DNA of 64,000 nt from Candidatus Schekmanbacteria bacterium (GCA_016219965.1 JACRJM010000006.1:1-64000); one strand, 5' to 3'. Counted from the stretch's first letter, positions 8,869 to 17,824 are shown. Program-made: numbers and translations. Notes: generated by a model from the sequence alone, not told the origin.

Positions 8869-9837
8869 TTGCCCTATAAAATCGACAGACGCGAATTCAT
8901 AAAAAAATCCGGCAGAGCTGCGCTTGGTGTCACAGTTGCAGGTGGAGCGGGATATCTTCTCCTTGGAAGAGAAAAATCAGAAGAGAGTGCCCTCGCAATC
9001 CAGAACAGGGACTACTCCATTGCCGGCTTAAAAGAATCTCCGGTTTTAGGCATCGCTGAAGGTGAAGATATCGCGAAGCTTGTTGATAGGGTTGTTGAAA
9101 ACATAGGCGGCATAAATAAGTTCATCAGCCGGGGAGACAAGGTCACGATCAAACCAAACATCGGGTGGGACCGCGTCCCGGAGCAGGCGGCAAACACCAA
9201 TCCCTTTGTCATAAAACGTCTTGTCGAGCTGTGTCTCAATGCCGGCGCGGCACAGGTGATTGTTGTTGACGTGTCCTGTAATGACGCAGTGCGCTGTTAT
9301 GAGAGAAGCGGGATAGCCGCAGCCGCAAAAGGCGCAGGTGCAATCGTAAATCTCCCCAAGGAAAGAAATTTCAGGAAGCTTAAAATAAACGGCACCGTAT
9401 TAAAAGAATGGCCAGTTTACAGAGATTTCATTGAAGCGGACAAGGTAATCAATGTACCCATAGCCAAGCACCACAATCTCTCCGGACTTACCATGGGTCT
9501 TAAGAACTGGTACGGTATTTTAGGAGGAAGGCGCGAGGCATTGCATCAGAACATAAGCGAAAGCATTGCAGACCTTGCAGCGTTCATGACCCCAACCTTT
9601 ACGGTTCTCGATGCCTACAGGATACTCACGGCGAACGGCCCTCAGGGTGGGAACCTTGATGATGTGATTGAGAAGAAGACCATTGCCGCATCAACCGACC
9701 AGATAGCAGTCGATGCGTTCGGCGCAAGCCTTTTTGGAATAGAACCGCTTAGCCTGGGATTTTTAGCTGAAGCACATAAAAGAAAGCTTGGCGAAACCGA
9801 TATTTCGAAAATCAAAACAGTGAGGAGTGCTGTCTGA
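8869..9837 (+). CDS. DUF362 domain protein with Tat signal (first copy)
   Basis: A 322-residue protein with a twin-arginine signal (RREFIKKS followed by an Ala/Gly-rich hydrophobic stretch), then a DUF362 domain (VTIKPNIGWD, GLKNWYG segments) over most of its length. The start is TTG at 8869, supported by AAAGGAG upstream. DUF362 proteins often sit beside ferredoxins and are thought to be redox or Fe-S related, but no reaction is established. No Cys cluster motif is present here, so it may depend on the Fe-S partner encoded next. First gene of a tight four-gene set (DUF362, membrane Fe-S protein, DUF6599, DUF362). Confidence 0.88.
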   Translation: MPYKIDRREFIKKSGRAALGVTVAGGAGYLLLGREKSEESALAIQNRDYSIAGLKESPVLGIAEGEDIAKLVDRVVENIGGINKFISRGDKVTIKPNIGWDRVPEQAANTNPFVIKRLVELCLNAGAAQVIVVDVSCNDAVRCYERSGIAAAAKGAGAIVNLPKERNFRKLKINGTVLKEWPVYRDFIEADKVINVPIAKHHNLSGLTMGLKNWYGILGGRREALHQNISESIADLAAFMTPTFTVLDAYRILTANGPQGGNLDDVIEKKTIAASTDQIAVDAFGASLFGIEPLSLGFLAEAHKRKLGETDISKIKTVRSAV

Positions 9838-9878
9838 AAAAAACAAAAAAAACCGGGTCTATAAGATGGATAAGAACG

Positions 9879-11504
9879 TTGAGGATAGTGTCACAGACAT
9901 TTTTCCTCCTATTGTTCATCTTCTTTATATTCCAGAGCGAATACAGGGGAACTTTTGAAAATGACGTAACTGATATTCATCTTAATTACCCTGTGCAGAT
10001 ATTCCTCGAGGCAGATCCCTTAGTCGGTATAACTACATCGATTGCGGCTCACACACTCTTTGAAGGTCTTAAATGGAGCATCCCTGTTCTTATTCTCTCC
10101 ATGCTTTTCGGAAGATTCATCTGCGGATGGGTATGTCCTCTCGGCACACTGAACCACCTTACCGGCACAGCAGTGACCGAAAAGAAAAGAAGCGCATGGA
10201 TAAAGGAAAACCGTTACAAAGAAAGTTTCAGGATAAAATATATCGTCCTCATAGTAATGCTCGGAGCTGCAACGTGTACAAGCCTTCTCACTGGTTTTAT
10301 GGATCCCATAGCTCTGCTTACAAGGTCGCTTGTCACCTCTGTAATTCCTGCTTTGACATTAAGTATAAGATGGACTCTCGATTCCCTCTCGCTTACAAAT
10401 ATGAAATTCATCCAGCGAGCAGGGGACATTCTTTATAATCTTGCAGACAAGAGCGTGCTGAGTTTCACACAGCCTCATTTCCACCGCGGCTATATCATCG
10501 GAATAATATTTATAACCATTCTTCTACTTAACCGCCGCATGCTTCGCTTCTGGTGCCGCATACTCTGCCCGCTTGGCGCGCTTTTAGGTGCGGCATCATG
10601 GTTCTCGATCTTCGGAATGGAAAAGAGGAATGAAAAATGTACGGATTGCAATCTCTGTCTTGTAAGCTGTCAGGGTGCATGTGAGCCGATAGGGAGAGTC
10701 AAATGGCGGGCGCCCGAATGCCACATGTGCTTTAACTGCAGGGTAGTATGCCCTGAGGATGTAATACGTTTCAAAGTGATGCCAAAGGGCGTGGATATAA
10801 TTGAAACCCCGGACATAAGGCGCAGAAAGGTAATTACATCAATTGCCGCAGGGCTTGTCATTTACCCTTTTGCACGGACAAGCGACGAAGTAGAGGTGAA
10901 CTTCAATGAAAAGCTGATCCGCCCCCCCGGCTCGCTTGCCGAAAAAGATTTCCTTGCAAAGTGCATAAAATGCGGACAGTGCATGAAGGTATGCCCCAAC
11001 AATGCCCTTCATCCCGCATCATGGGAGGCGGGTCCTGAAGGAATATGGACGCCGGTTCTTATTCCGCGAATCGGCTACTGTGAATTCAACTGCACACTCT
11101 GCTCTCAGGTATGCCCCACGGGAGCCATAAAGAAACTGACAGAAGCTGAAAAAACCGGCAAAAATGGTGTACCTGTAAGAATCGGAACAGCATTTTATGA
11201 CAGGGGGCGGTGCCTTCCCTGGGCTATGGCAACTCCCTGCATAGTCTGTGAGGAATGGTGCCCTACTCCCAAAAAAGCAATACGTCTTGAAAAAACTGAG
11301 GTACGCGCCCCTGACGGCAGGATCATAACAGTGCAGCAGCCCTATGTTATCCCCGAGCTTTGCATCGGATGCGGAGCCTGCGAGACAAAGTGTCCTGTGC
11401 AGGACAAAGCCGCAGTCTATGTCACATCAATTGGTGAGACAAGAGCGCCTGATAATCAGATACTCTTAAACCCCGCTGGTCCAAATAAAAGGAGAAAAAG
11501 CTGA
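9879..11504 (+). CDS. NapH-like membrane polyferredoxin (4Fe-4S binding protein)
   Basis: A 541-residue membrane protein. The N-terminal half has about five hydrophobic segments with two NapH/RdxA-type CxxxCP motifs facing one side (CGWVCPLG and CRILCPLG). The C-terminal half carries several ferredoxin-type clusters: CTDCNLCLVSC, CHMCFNCRVVCP, CIKCGQCMKVCP, CNCTLCSQVCP-like, CIVCEEWCP and CIGCGACETKCP. It should pass electrons between the quinone pool and periplasmic or cytoplasmic partners, here probably the flanking Tat-exported DUF362 proteins. The TTG at 9879 is the conservative start. The frame is open upstream and a CTG at 9834, overlapping the previous stop and preceded by GAGGAG, would add a basic KKTKKTGSIRWIRT leader typical of this family. 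The true start is therefore uncertain. Confidence 0.9.
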   Translation: MRIVSQTFFLLLFIFFIFQSEYRGTFENDVTDIHLNYPVQIFLEADPLVGITTSIAAHTLFEGLKWSIPVLILSMLFGRFICGWVCPLGTLNHLTGTAVTEKKRSAWIKENRYKESFRIKYIVLIVMLGAATCTSLLTGFMDPIALLTRSLVTSVIPALTLSIRWTLDSLSLTNMKFIQRAGDILYNLADKSVLSFTQPHFHRGYIIGIIFITILLLNRRMLRFWCRILCPLGALLGAASWFSIFGMEKRNEKCTDCNLCLVSCQGACEPIGRVKWRAPECHMCFNCRVVCPEDVIRFKVMPKGVDIIETPDIRRRKVITSIAAGLVIYPFARTSDEVEVNFNEKLIRPPGSLAEKDFLAKCIKCGQCMKVCPNNALHPASWEAGPEGIWTPVLIPRIGYCEFNCTLCSQVCPTGAIKKLTEAEKTGKNGVPVRIGTAFYDRGRCLPWAMATPCIVCEEWCPTPKKAIRLEKTEVRAPDGRIITVQQPYVIPELCIGCGACETKCPVQDKAAVYVTSIGETRAPDNQILLNPAGPNKRRKS

Positions 11505-11505
11505 T

Positions 11506-12033
11506 ATGAATTTTAAAACTGCAAATGTCATTTTGATTATTGTAATGATTTTTTCTCTTAGTCTGATTTATGTGCAAACTATCCATGCTGAGGAAGATGG
11601 GCTTGCCTCACTCCTCCCTTCGGAGATGAAAGAGAAGGGATTTACCAATCCATATAAATATGAGTTCTACGATGATAGGAATCTCTTTGATTACATAGAT
11701 GGCGGCGCTCCATATTATATAGACAGGGGTTTTGAAAGGCTCGTCACAGAGGCTTATTCAAAAGACGGCGAATCATTCACGGTTGACATCTACAGGATGA
11801 AGGACGCTAAAAGTGCGGTCACACTCCTTGAAGGAATGAAAAAGAAGGGACTTCCAAAACCTGCTTTCGGCGCAGACGGACAGGAGGGGAAAAACCAGAC
11901 AGAATTCATCCGCGGAAAATACTTTGTAAGGATAACAGCCTTTAAGAGCGACCCAAAGACTCTTGCCGTCATAAAAGATTTTGGCAAAGCCGTTGACTCC
12001 AGAATTCAGAAAAAAGAGAAAGGGGCAAAGTAA
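11506..12033 (+). CDS. DUF6599-family secreted protein
   Basis: A 175-residue protein with an N-terminal signal peptide (hydrophobic to about residue 27, then HAEEDG). It contains the LFDYIDGGAPYYIDRGF segment, a variant of the YI(D/N)GGAxxY signature of DUF6599. The domain covers the rest of the protein. The start is 2 nt after the previous stop, so it is translationally coupled. Function unknown; the position between a membrane polyferredoxin and a Tat-exported DUF362 protein suggests a periplasmic accessory subunit. Confidence 0.8.
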   Translation: MNFKTANVILIIVMIFSLSLIYVQTIHAEEDGLASLLPSEMKEKGFTNPYKYEFYDDRNLFDYIDGGAPYYIDRGFERLVTEAYSKDGESFTVDIYRMKDAKSAVTLLEGMKKKGLPKPAFGADGQEGKNQTEFIRGKYFVRITAFKSDPKTLAVIKDFGKAVDSRIQKKEKGAK

Positions 12034-12035
12034 TT

Positions 12036-13133
12036 ATGAAGAAGCATCCGGAAAATGACACAAAAGATATTTCAAGACGGAATTTCCTGAAGGGCGCAGT
12101 CGCAGGCTCTCTGGGAATAAGTGTCCTCTCATTGCCTTTTACATCGTCGTTAAATGAAAGTGCAGCAATGGAAGCCGCAGTCAACAACAACTCATCATCC
12201 TCTGGGGCAGCGGGCGTTCCTAGGAGCGGTCTGAAAGACCTTTTCATGAAAGACGGAAAACCTGTTGTCGTGAGCATTTCCGGAGGCGAGAAGATAAAAC
12301 GCCTTGAAAAGGGAATCGAAGCCCTTCCGAACTTTGCCTCGATAATGAAGGGAAAAAAGATAACTCTAAAGCCCAACACAGTTGCCGCTGGTCCCTACCC
12401 TGTCTCATCGGATCCGGAGCTGGTCATTCATTTATGCAAGATACTTAAAGACTGCGGGGCGGCAGATGTTTCAATCTATGATGCATCGGGAAGGACTGCC
12501 GCAAAATTTTCTATGATGGGACTTGAAGCCGCAGCGGCAAAAATAGGTTTTAACCTTGCCCCTGATGAACCGGGAAATAAGAGTCTATTCAGAGCTGTTA
12601 CAAATCCTGCATGGCAGGTAATGCCTGTCATAGACCTTTCCAATTATCTTTGCGGGCGCGACATTATAATAAATATGCCGACTGTGAAAAGGCATTCCGA
12701 AGCTGGTTTCAGCTCTTCGATGAAAAACCTTTTTGGCTGTGTTTACGGACCGAACCGCTATGAGAGCCATGCAAGGCTCCGCCAGCGCCAGAACCCTCAG
12801 GAGTTCGAAGAATCTTTCAGGATTCCATTCCGCATGCTTTCAGCGGAGTTCTCCGATGCCGTAAGGTGCGAGCTTTCAGTTGTTGATGCCGCAGACCTTC
12901 TCACAAAGAGCGGTCCACTGCTTGATGGTGCAGAGATAAAGAAAGGCGTAAACCAGATGTTCATCTCAGGTGATATCGTAGCCTGCGACACGTTAAGCTC
13001 AAAATTGATGGCAGAGCATGACTCAACCTACAGCGAAGACATGTGGAAAGATGCCCTCGCCCACGCAAGAAAGCTGAGATTAGGAACAGATGATTTAAAT
13101 GCAGTGAGCCTGGTGAAATATAATCTGGGGTAA
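12036..13133 (+). CDS. DUF362 domain protein with Tat signal (second copy)
   Basis: A 365-residue protein starting 2 nt after the preceding stop. The N-terminus has a Tat motif (SRRNFLKG) and an Ala-rich hydrophobic stretch. A low-complexity Asn/Ser/Gly linker follows (residues about 48-62), then a DUF362 domain with ITLKPNTV and MKNLFGCVYG segments. It is a distant paralogue of the gene at 8869. Having two DUF362 copies around a membrane polyferredoxin suggests a heteromeric periplasmic module. No Cys-rich metal site is apparent. Catalytic role unknown. Confidence 0.88.
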   Translation: MKKHPENDTKDISRRNFLKGAVAGSLGISVLSLPFTSSLNESAAMEAAVNNNSSSSGAAGVPRSGLKDLFMKDGKPVVVSISGGEKIKRLEKGIEALPNFASIMKGKKITLKPNTVAAGPYPVSSDPELVIHLCKILKDCGAADVSIYDASGRTAAKFSMMGLEAAAAKIGFNLAPDEPGNKSLFRAVTNPAWQVMPVIDLSNYLCGRDIIINMPTVKRHSEAGFSSSMKNLFGCVYGPNRYESHARLRQRQNPQEFEESFRIPFRMLSAEFSDAVRCELSVVDAADLLTKSGPLLDGAEIKKGVNQMFISGDIVACDTLSSKLMAEHDSTYSEDMWKDALAHARKLRLGTDDLNAVSLVKYNLG

Positions 13134-13217
13134 AGAAAAACAGGCTACTGCGATTTTGAGTTTCATGAGTAGATTTAATTAGAAGAATCCCTCTATGCTC
13201 TGCATCGGGATAAATTG

Positions 13218-13266
13218 TTGTCATCCCCGCTTATTCTTTGTCATCCCCGCGAACGCGGGGATCCAG
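13218..13266. repeat. CCCCGCG-type REP palindrome
   Basis: TTGTCATCCCCGC occurs twice (13218-13230 and 13238-13250). The second copy forms a TCCCCGCG/CGCGGGGA hairpin ending in GGATCCAG. A related unit lies at 24971-24999. This is a dispersed REP-like element and not coding. The surrounding stretch 13134-13324 holds nothing else I can support. Confidence 0.7.
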
Positions 13267-13324
13267 AAATGAGGTATTATTCAGACTGACTGATTCGGTC
13301 CCGTTCCTATGTTGCTCTTACATA

Positions 13325-13462
13325 TTACAAATTTCTCCATGCTTCATCTTCTTCCGGTTTATTCCAGTCTTTTTTAAGAAATGATTCACCGGTAATAGCG
13401 ATATCAAGTTTTTCTTTTGTTTTTTTTGACTTCAGAAAATGCACAACCTTCCCATTTGTTTC
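13325..13462 (-). pseudogene. C-terminal remnant of a small antitoxin-like protein, copy A
   Basis: The minus-strand frame encodes a tail reading ESFLKKDWNKPEEDEAW, the typical end of DUF2281/antitoxin-type small proteins. It is closed upstream by a stop after about 45 codons and no N-terminal DNA-binding part is present. Positions 13325-13411 are an almost exact direct repeat of 14247-14333. Regarded as a broken gene. Confidence 0.6.
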
Positions 13463-13518
13463 CTACTAAAAAATCTAATAGAAAAGATTACATTTGTGTT
13501 CTTTGGTTTCTATTGCTA

Positions 13519-13821
13519 CTACCCATTGACATAAACGTGCACCTCTTTATTAAGTCGGCCACTTAATCGGTCTTTTTCAATTTCAAGGTCATACCGTGCT
13601 TGTAGATTTATCCAAAATCGTTCTGAAAGACCAAAAAAACGTGACAGCCTCAAAGCAGTGTCAGGAGAAATGGAACGTTTCCCCTGAACAATTTCATTGA
13701 TACGCCTTGCCGGCACACTAATATCTTTTGCCACTTTATATTGGCTAATTCCCATAGGTTTAAGAAATTCTTCCAAGAGGATTTCACCAGGATGAATCGG
13801 CTGCAGCTTTTGCTTAGTCAT
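13519..13821 (-). CDS. higA: HigA-family antitoxin (XRE-type HTH), orphan
   Basis: A 100-residue protein beginning with the HigA hallmark HPGEILLEEFLKPMGIS. A Cro/C1-type helix-turn-helix follows (residues about 25-75, VPARRINEIVQGKRSISPDT), then a C-terminal dimer segment with RFWINLQARYDLE. The family represses its own operon and neutralises the HigB mRNA interferase. An AGGAG site just upstream overlaps the stop of a higB remnant, the standard higB-higA order. Because only the toxin tail survives (13832-13939), this antitoxin is now alone. Confidence 0.9.
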   Translation of the reverse strand: MTKQKLQPIHPGEILLEEFLKPMGISQYKVAKDISVPARRINEIVQGKRSISPDTALRLSRFFGLSERFWINLQARYDLEIEKDRLSGRLNKEVHVYVNG

Positions 13822-13831
13822 TTATAGTCTC

Positions 13832-13939
13832 CTAATGATAGTCAGCGATTTCTACGTTGTAAGCATCCCCATCATGCCATTCAAAGCAGGGAATCTTTTG
13901 GTTTGAGTTAGGTCGCAAAATGCTACCACATATTATTAT
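13832..13939 (-). pseudogene. higB: higB toxin remnant (C-terminal end only)
   Basis: Ends at a TAG 10 nt upstream of the higA start. The frame gives IPCFEWHDGDAYNVEIADYH, which matches the conserved C-terminus of HigB/RelE-fold toxins (xxxFxWxDGDAYxVEIxDYH). The N-terminal two thirds, including most catalytic residues, are absent: the sequence upstream is the tail of the next gene. The toxin is therefore truncated and inactive. Confidence 0.8.
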
Positions 13940-14124
13940 GCAACTTTCCGAGATTTGTTCTTTGCAGGAAATTTAGTCAATTTAATGCCGTTATCAGAAA
14001 GGAGTTTCTCTGCATCACTTTTTATTTCTTCGATATAGTCCTTTGATGGTAATCCTTTTAAATGGTCATAAACTTTTTCTTTCCATTTCCATACTTCAAC
14101 CAGAGATTTGTCATTTTTATTCAT
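13936..14124 (-). CDS. Small hypothetical protein (62 aa)
   Basis: Begins at an ATG with a perfect GGAGGT site about 6 nt upstream, so it is probably translated. The product is charged and helical (WKWKEKVYDHLKGL, then a Lys-rich tail) with no membrane segment. It resembles small antitoxin-like proteins that accompany toxin genes, but no partner toxin adjoins it. It sits within a toxin-antitoxin remnant island. Confidence 0.6.
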   Translation of the reverse strand: MNKNDKSLVEVWKWKEKVYDHLKGLPSKDYIEEIKSDAEKLLSDNGIKLTKFPAKNKSRKVA

Positions 14125-14246
14125 CAGACACCTCCATAGGAGTTATCAATTCAAGCCTGCAATTTGTGAACTCAAAGATTTAGTTACGAACTATTTCTAT
14201 AACTTTGTCTATAACAATGGAATTGGAACAACTATAACATCACCTT

Positions 14247-14345
14247 TTACAAATTTCTCCATGCCTCATCTTCTTCCGGTTTATTCCAGTCTTTTTTAAG
14301 AAATGATTCACTGGCAAGAGAGATATCAAGTTTGGAAATTAGCAT
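14247..14345 (-). pseudogene. C-terminal remnant of a small antitoxin-like protein, copy B
   Basis: A 32-codon frame, from an ATG at 14345, encodes the same ESFLKKDWNKPEEDEAW tail as copy A at 13325. The 87-bp core (14247-14333) differs from copy A at only a few bases. The N-terminal domain is missing. Copies A and B are in the same orientation and bracket the higBA remnant and the 62-aa gene. Confidence 0.6.
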
Positions 14346-14360
14346 TAAGCATGGCATAGC

Positions 14361-15962
14361 TTACGAACCGCCTAGAATGATGACACGTGGATTTGTTGAA
14401 TACCTGTCTAAAAATAAATTATCAGATCCAAATGCTTTTAAAATCCTCAGTCCTTTAAATCTGTTATTAAATTCACTTGCAAGCTTCCGACGGGCTTGAT
14501 CTTCCGGAAACCAGAAGTATCCGAATTTATCTGAAGTTATAAAATACTGAACTTTATTTTCTTTAAACCATGACAACTGTCCCCCCTGATCGCATTCCAG
14601 AATATTGATTTTTTTCACTTTCAGGTCATTAAAATAAAAATGTAACTGTGATGCTACAGCGATGGTTGAACCCTCCGGGATATTCTCTTTAACCCATTCT
14701 GCTGTTTCCGTTCGTGAGTCCTTAAGATAATGAAGTTCTTTTGCATCGGATACAGATTTTACAAAGGGCCATATAGTCAAGATTACCATACTGCCGCATA
14801 AAATATGCTGCTTGTATTTGCTGATCCAGCTCTTTTTTTCAGCCAGATATTCCAATGAATAGTAAAGTGCAATAGCCGCAAAGATACATGCGAAAGGTAA
14901 AAGAGGCATAGTATTTCTTATAAATCTGACTCTCTGCATTGACATAAAAAAATAATATAAAACCGGGAATGATAAAATTATCAATTGAGCCTTGAGATTC
15001 TTTAAAAATCCTATCACCAGACCTGAAAGGCAAAAGATGGTCAATGGTATCCCCAAAGAATAATCATACAAAGATGAGAAATAAAAAAATCCGCTGTCAG
15101 TTCCTTCGGCGCCGGGATGATCCACTAATTTATAATGACGGACTTCCCAGCCTGCGCCTTTTAAAAAACCCGGCAAATCCCATAATGCATACGGACAACC
15201 CAGATAAAACCCAAAAATCAAAAAAAACATCATAAGGAAAAAATTTTTTTTGAAAAATCCCTCTTTTCTTTGATTGAAAGCATGGGCAATGATCAATGGG
15301 AATATAACCCAAAAATTATTATATTTTGTGGCAACTGCAAATCCTCCAAATAAACCGGCTAAACTGTAGATAGTGGAACTGCCGCCATACTTATAAATAT
15401 AAGATGCGAACAAAACAGCAGCCAAAACAAATAAAGTCCCCGGTACATCCGGACCTATATATCTCGAATGTTCAATATGCCCCGGAGAAAGGGCCAGGAA
15501 TAATGCAGAAAGCAGAGCGACTTTTTCATTGATAAGAGTCATGGCTATTTTATAAACAAAAAATATCGTTATTGTCCCCAATAGACATGTCAAAAGACGG
15601 CCCCATAAGTAAAATGAAGGGTGGCTCATAGTCCAAGGCCAATGCGTATCAGCTTCAGTCTTGATTTCATCAAGCGAAGAAATAATCCCTGTCCCCATGG
15701 CATAGAAATAATGGATGACATAAACAATTAGCTGAAGATAGATATAAAGCGTGGGGTATTTGAAGAAATGTGGATTGTAATCTCCGGTCTTCATCATTTT
15801 TAATGCGGTATCTGTAAGCTGCGATTCATCCCATTGATAGGGATATGGCAATCCGAAACCTATGCCTGTCAGCCTTAACAGAAAACCAATAACAAGAATG
15901 AAAATAAGAAAACACTTAAACAGGAAGTTATTAGGAAATGTTGATTCTTCGCTCATATTCAT
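14361..15962 (-). CDS. Family 39 glycosyltransferase (PMT/ArnT-like membrane protein)
   Basis: A 533-residue polytopic membrane protein with about 10-12 hydrophobic segments. The first periplasmic loop contains the acidic pair expected of GT39 enzymes (YQWDESQLTDTALKMM), followed by FKYPTLYIYLQLIVY. A soluble C-terminal part spans about residues 410-533. GT39 enzymes transfer a sugar from a polyprenyl-phosphate carrier to a lipid or protein acceptor on the periplasmic face. Its ATG overlaps the stop of the upstream gene (ATGA), so the two are co-translated. It lies next to, but diverges from, the arn cluster and could use the same undecaprenyl-linked donor. The acceptor is unknown. Confidence 0.85.
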   Translation of the reverse strand: MNMSEESTFPNNFLFKCFLIFILVIGFLLRLTGIGFGLPYPYQWDESQLTDTALKMMKTGDYNPHFFKYPTLYIYLQLIVYVIHYFYAMGTGIISSLDEIKTEADTHWPWTMSHPSFYLWGRLLTCLLGTITIFFVYKIAMTLINEKVALLSALFLALSPGHIEHSRYIGPDVPGTLFVLAAVLFASYIYKYGGSSTIYSLAGLFGGFAVATKYNNFWVIFPLIIAHAFNQRKEGFFKKNFFLMMFFLIFGFYLGCPYALWDLPGFLKGAGWEVRHYKLVDHPGAEGTDSGFFYFSSLYDYSLGIPLTIFCLSGLVIGFLKNLKAQLIILSFPVLYYFFMSMQRVRFIRNTMPLLPFACIFAAIALYYSLEYLAEKKSWISKYKQHILCGSMVILTIWPFVKSVSDAKELHYLKDSRTETAEWVKENIPEGSTIAVASQLHFYFNDLKVKKINILECDQGGQLSWFKENKVQYFITSDKFGYFWFPEDQARRKLASEFNNRFKGLRILKAFGSDNLFLDRYSTNPRVIILGGS

Positions 15963-16486
15963 TGTCTGCTGCCGTGGAAATTCCCTGTTATCTTTGCAGT
16001 GTATGATGTCCCGCTGATTTTAATGGACATCCTGCCGGAGATTCTTCCGCTGATTTTGCCGTCTATAACAGTGCCTTTGAGATTCATGTAGCGGATGGAA
16101 ACGTCAACATTCTTTAAGCCAAAATCTGCAAACTGTTTTTTCATGAATTTGGCAGTCTCACTCTTTTCATATGACACAATAAATTTATTCCTTCCCTTCT
16201 GTTTCCAGTGTCCTTTCATCCCGATGCTGTCGCTGTAACTCCCGCCGGAATTAAGATGGATTTCGTCGGCAAACGGCATGGATTGTTTTTCTCCTAAAAT
16301 AGAAACATATTCCTTGCCTGTGATGTCATAACTGCCGCTGATGTCCGACTGCACTCTTCCCGTGTCACTGCGCGTCGCCGCCGCAACCTGAAAGCAAAGG
16401 GAGAGAAACGATATTATGATTAATCCCTTGAAAATAAAAATGCCGGAGATTTTTTTTAAATAATCCTTTTTTACAGACATCATCAT
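15959..16486 (-). CDS. Secreted hypothetical protein upstream of GT39
   Basis: A 175-residue protein with a signal peptide (KKDYLKKISG, then a hydrophobic core ending near CFQVAAAT). The mature part is beta-rich and basic, with GSYSDSIGMKGHW in the middle and repeated GxISGRxS-type strands at the end, reminiscent of a small lipocalin- or START-like barrel, but I do not recognise a family. Three consecutive Met codons make the exact start uncertain. It overlaps the GT39 start by 4 nt and faces the arn operon across a 153-bp divergent promoter region. Confidence 0.65.
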   Translation of the reverse strand: MMMSVKKDYLKKISGIFIFKGLIIISFLSLCFQVAAATRSDTGRVQSDISGSYDITGKEYVSILGEKQSMPFADEIHLNSGGSYSDSIGMKGHWKQKGRNKFIVSYEKSETAKFMKKQFADFGLKNVDVSIRYMNLKGTVIDGKISGRISGRMSIKISGTSYTAKITGNFHGSRQ

Positions 16487-16639
16487 CCACCCTTACAAAG
16501 ACCAATCCCACTGCTTATACAGTAAAATCAAAAACACGACTACATAAATATAGCTGATTGAAGTATGAGTGTAATATTTCTTTTCAGTTCTGTTTTCAGA
16601 AATATATGATAGTATAAAATTTAAAATAGGAGAAATATT

Positions 16640-17824
16640 TTGAGTGTAAATGAACTTCATATAAGAAAAGACTTCCTTCCGCTTTCTAAACCAACATTAA
16701 AAAAAGAAGAGATAAACGAAGTTGTCTCCTCCATGAAATCAGGCTGGATAACGACGGGGCCAAAAGTCATAGAATTTGAAAAAAGACTTCAGGAATACAC
16801 CGGAGCAAAGCATTGCATTGTTTTGAACTCAGGCACCGCAGGGCTTCACATCGCACTTATTGCGCTTGGCATAAAAGCGGGCGATGAGGTGATAACAACA
16901 CCGATGACATTTGCCGCAACAGTTAACGTCATTGAACACGTCGGGGCAAAACCTGTATTCGTTGACATCAATCCTGACACGATGAATATCCTTGAAGACC
17001 AGATAGAAAAAAAGATAACTAAAAAAACAAAAGCTATAATTCCCGTGCACTTTGCAGGACAGCCCTGCGACATGGACAGGATTCTCAGCATTGCAAAAAA
17101 ACATAAGCTGGCCGTCATCGAGGATGCAGCCCATTCTATCGGTACTGAATACAAGGGAAGGAAAATCGGGACACTGAGTGACATGACTGTTTTCAGTTTC
17201 CACCCGCTAAAGAACATAACAACAGGCGAAGGAGGTCTCATAACAACCAAGAGCGATAAGCTCAATGAAGAACTGCGGCTCCTCCGTTTTCATGGCATAA
17301 CGGCAAGCGCATGGGACAGGTACTCCAAAAAAGGAAAGGTACAGTATGAGCTCGTTATACCGGGCTTTAAATACAACATGCTCGACATACAGGCAGGGAT
17401 AGGAATTCACCAGATAGGCAGGCTTGACGGCTTCATTGAAAAAAGGACAAAGCTTGCTGAACTTTATAACCGGGAGCTAAAAAACTGCGATGGCATTTCT
17501 ATTCCCGGAGTGGTTGATTATGATTGCCGCCATGCATGGCACCTGTATATAATAAAAGTAAATCTTGAAAAGCTTAAGATTTCGCGTAATGAATTTATCG
17601 ATGAATTGAAAAAATTTAACATAGGGACAGGGATTCATTTCCCTGCAATACATATCCAGCCTTATTACAGAAAAAAATACGGATACAAAAAGAATGATTA
17701 TCCGGAATCCGCTTTCGTATCTGACAGGATTATTTCACTGCCGCTCTATCCCCGCATGAAAGCGGCTGATGTTAAATATGTCTCTAACGCAATCAAATGC
17801 ATAACCGAGGCAAACAAGAAATAG
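16640..17824 (+). CDS. arnB: UDP-4-amino-4-deoxy-L-arabinose aminotransferase (ArnB-type DegT/DnrJ/EryC1 family)
   Basis: A 394-residue PLP enzyme of the DegT/DnrJ/EryC1/StrS family. It carries the internal-aldimine lysine in FHPLKNITTGEGG, the preceding EDAAHSIGTEYKG segment, and PMTFAATVNVI near residue 90. In the arn pathway it converts UDP-4-keto-pentose to UDP-L-Ara4N using glutamate. The TTG start at 16640 has TAGGAG about 8 nt upstream and gives the usual family length. It is first in an operon with arnC (3-nt gap), the formyltransferase (3-nt gap), the decarboxylase, arnD and a GT39 gene, and that context makes ArnB the best name over other sugar aminotransferases. Confidence 0.88.
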   Translation: MSVNELHIRKDFLPLSKPTLKKEEINEVVSSMKSGWITTGPKVIEFEKRLQEYTGAKHCIVLNSGTAGLHIALIALGIKAGDEVITTPMTFAATVNVIEHVGAKPVFVDINPDTMNILEDQIEKKITKKTKAIIPVHFAGQPCDMDRILSIAKKHKLAVIEDAAHSIGTEYKGRKIGTLSDMTVFSFHPLKNITTGEGGLITTKSDKLNEELRLLRFHGITASAWDRYSKKGKVQYELVIPGFKYNMLDIQAGIGIHQIGRLDGFIEKRTKLAELYNRELKNCDGISIPGVVDYDCRHAWHLYIIKVNLEKLKISRNEFIDELKKFNIGTGIHFPAIHIQPYYRKKYGYKKNDYPESAFVSDRIISLPLYPRMKAADVKYVSNAIKCITEANKK

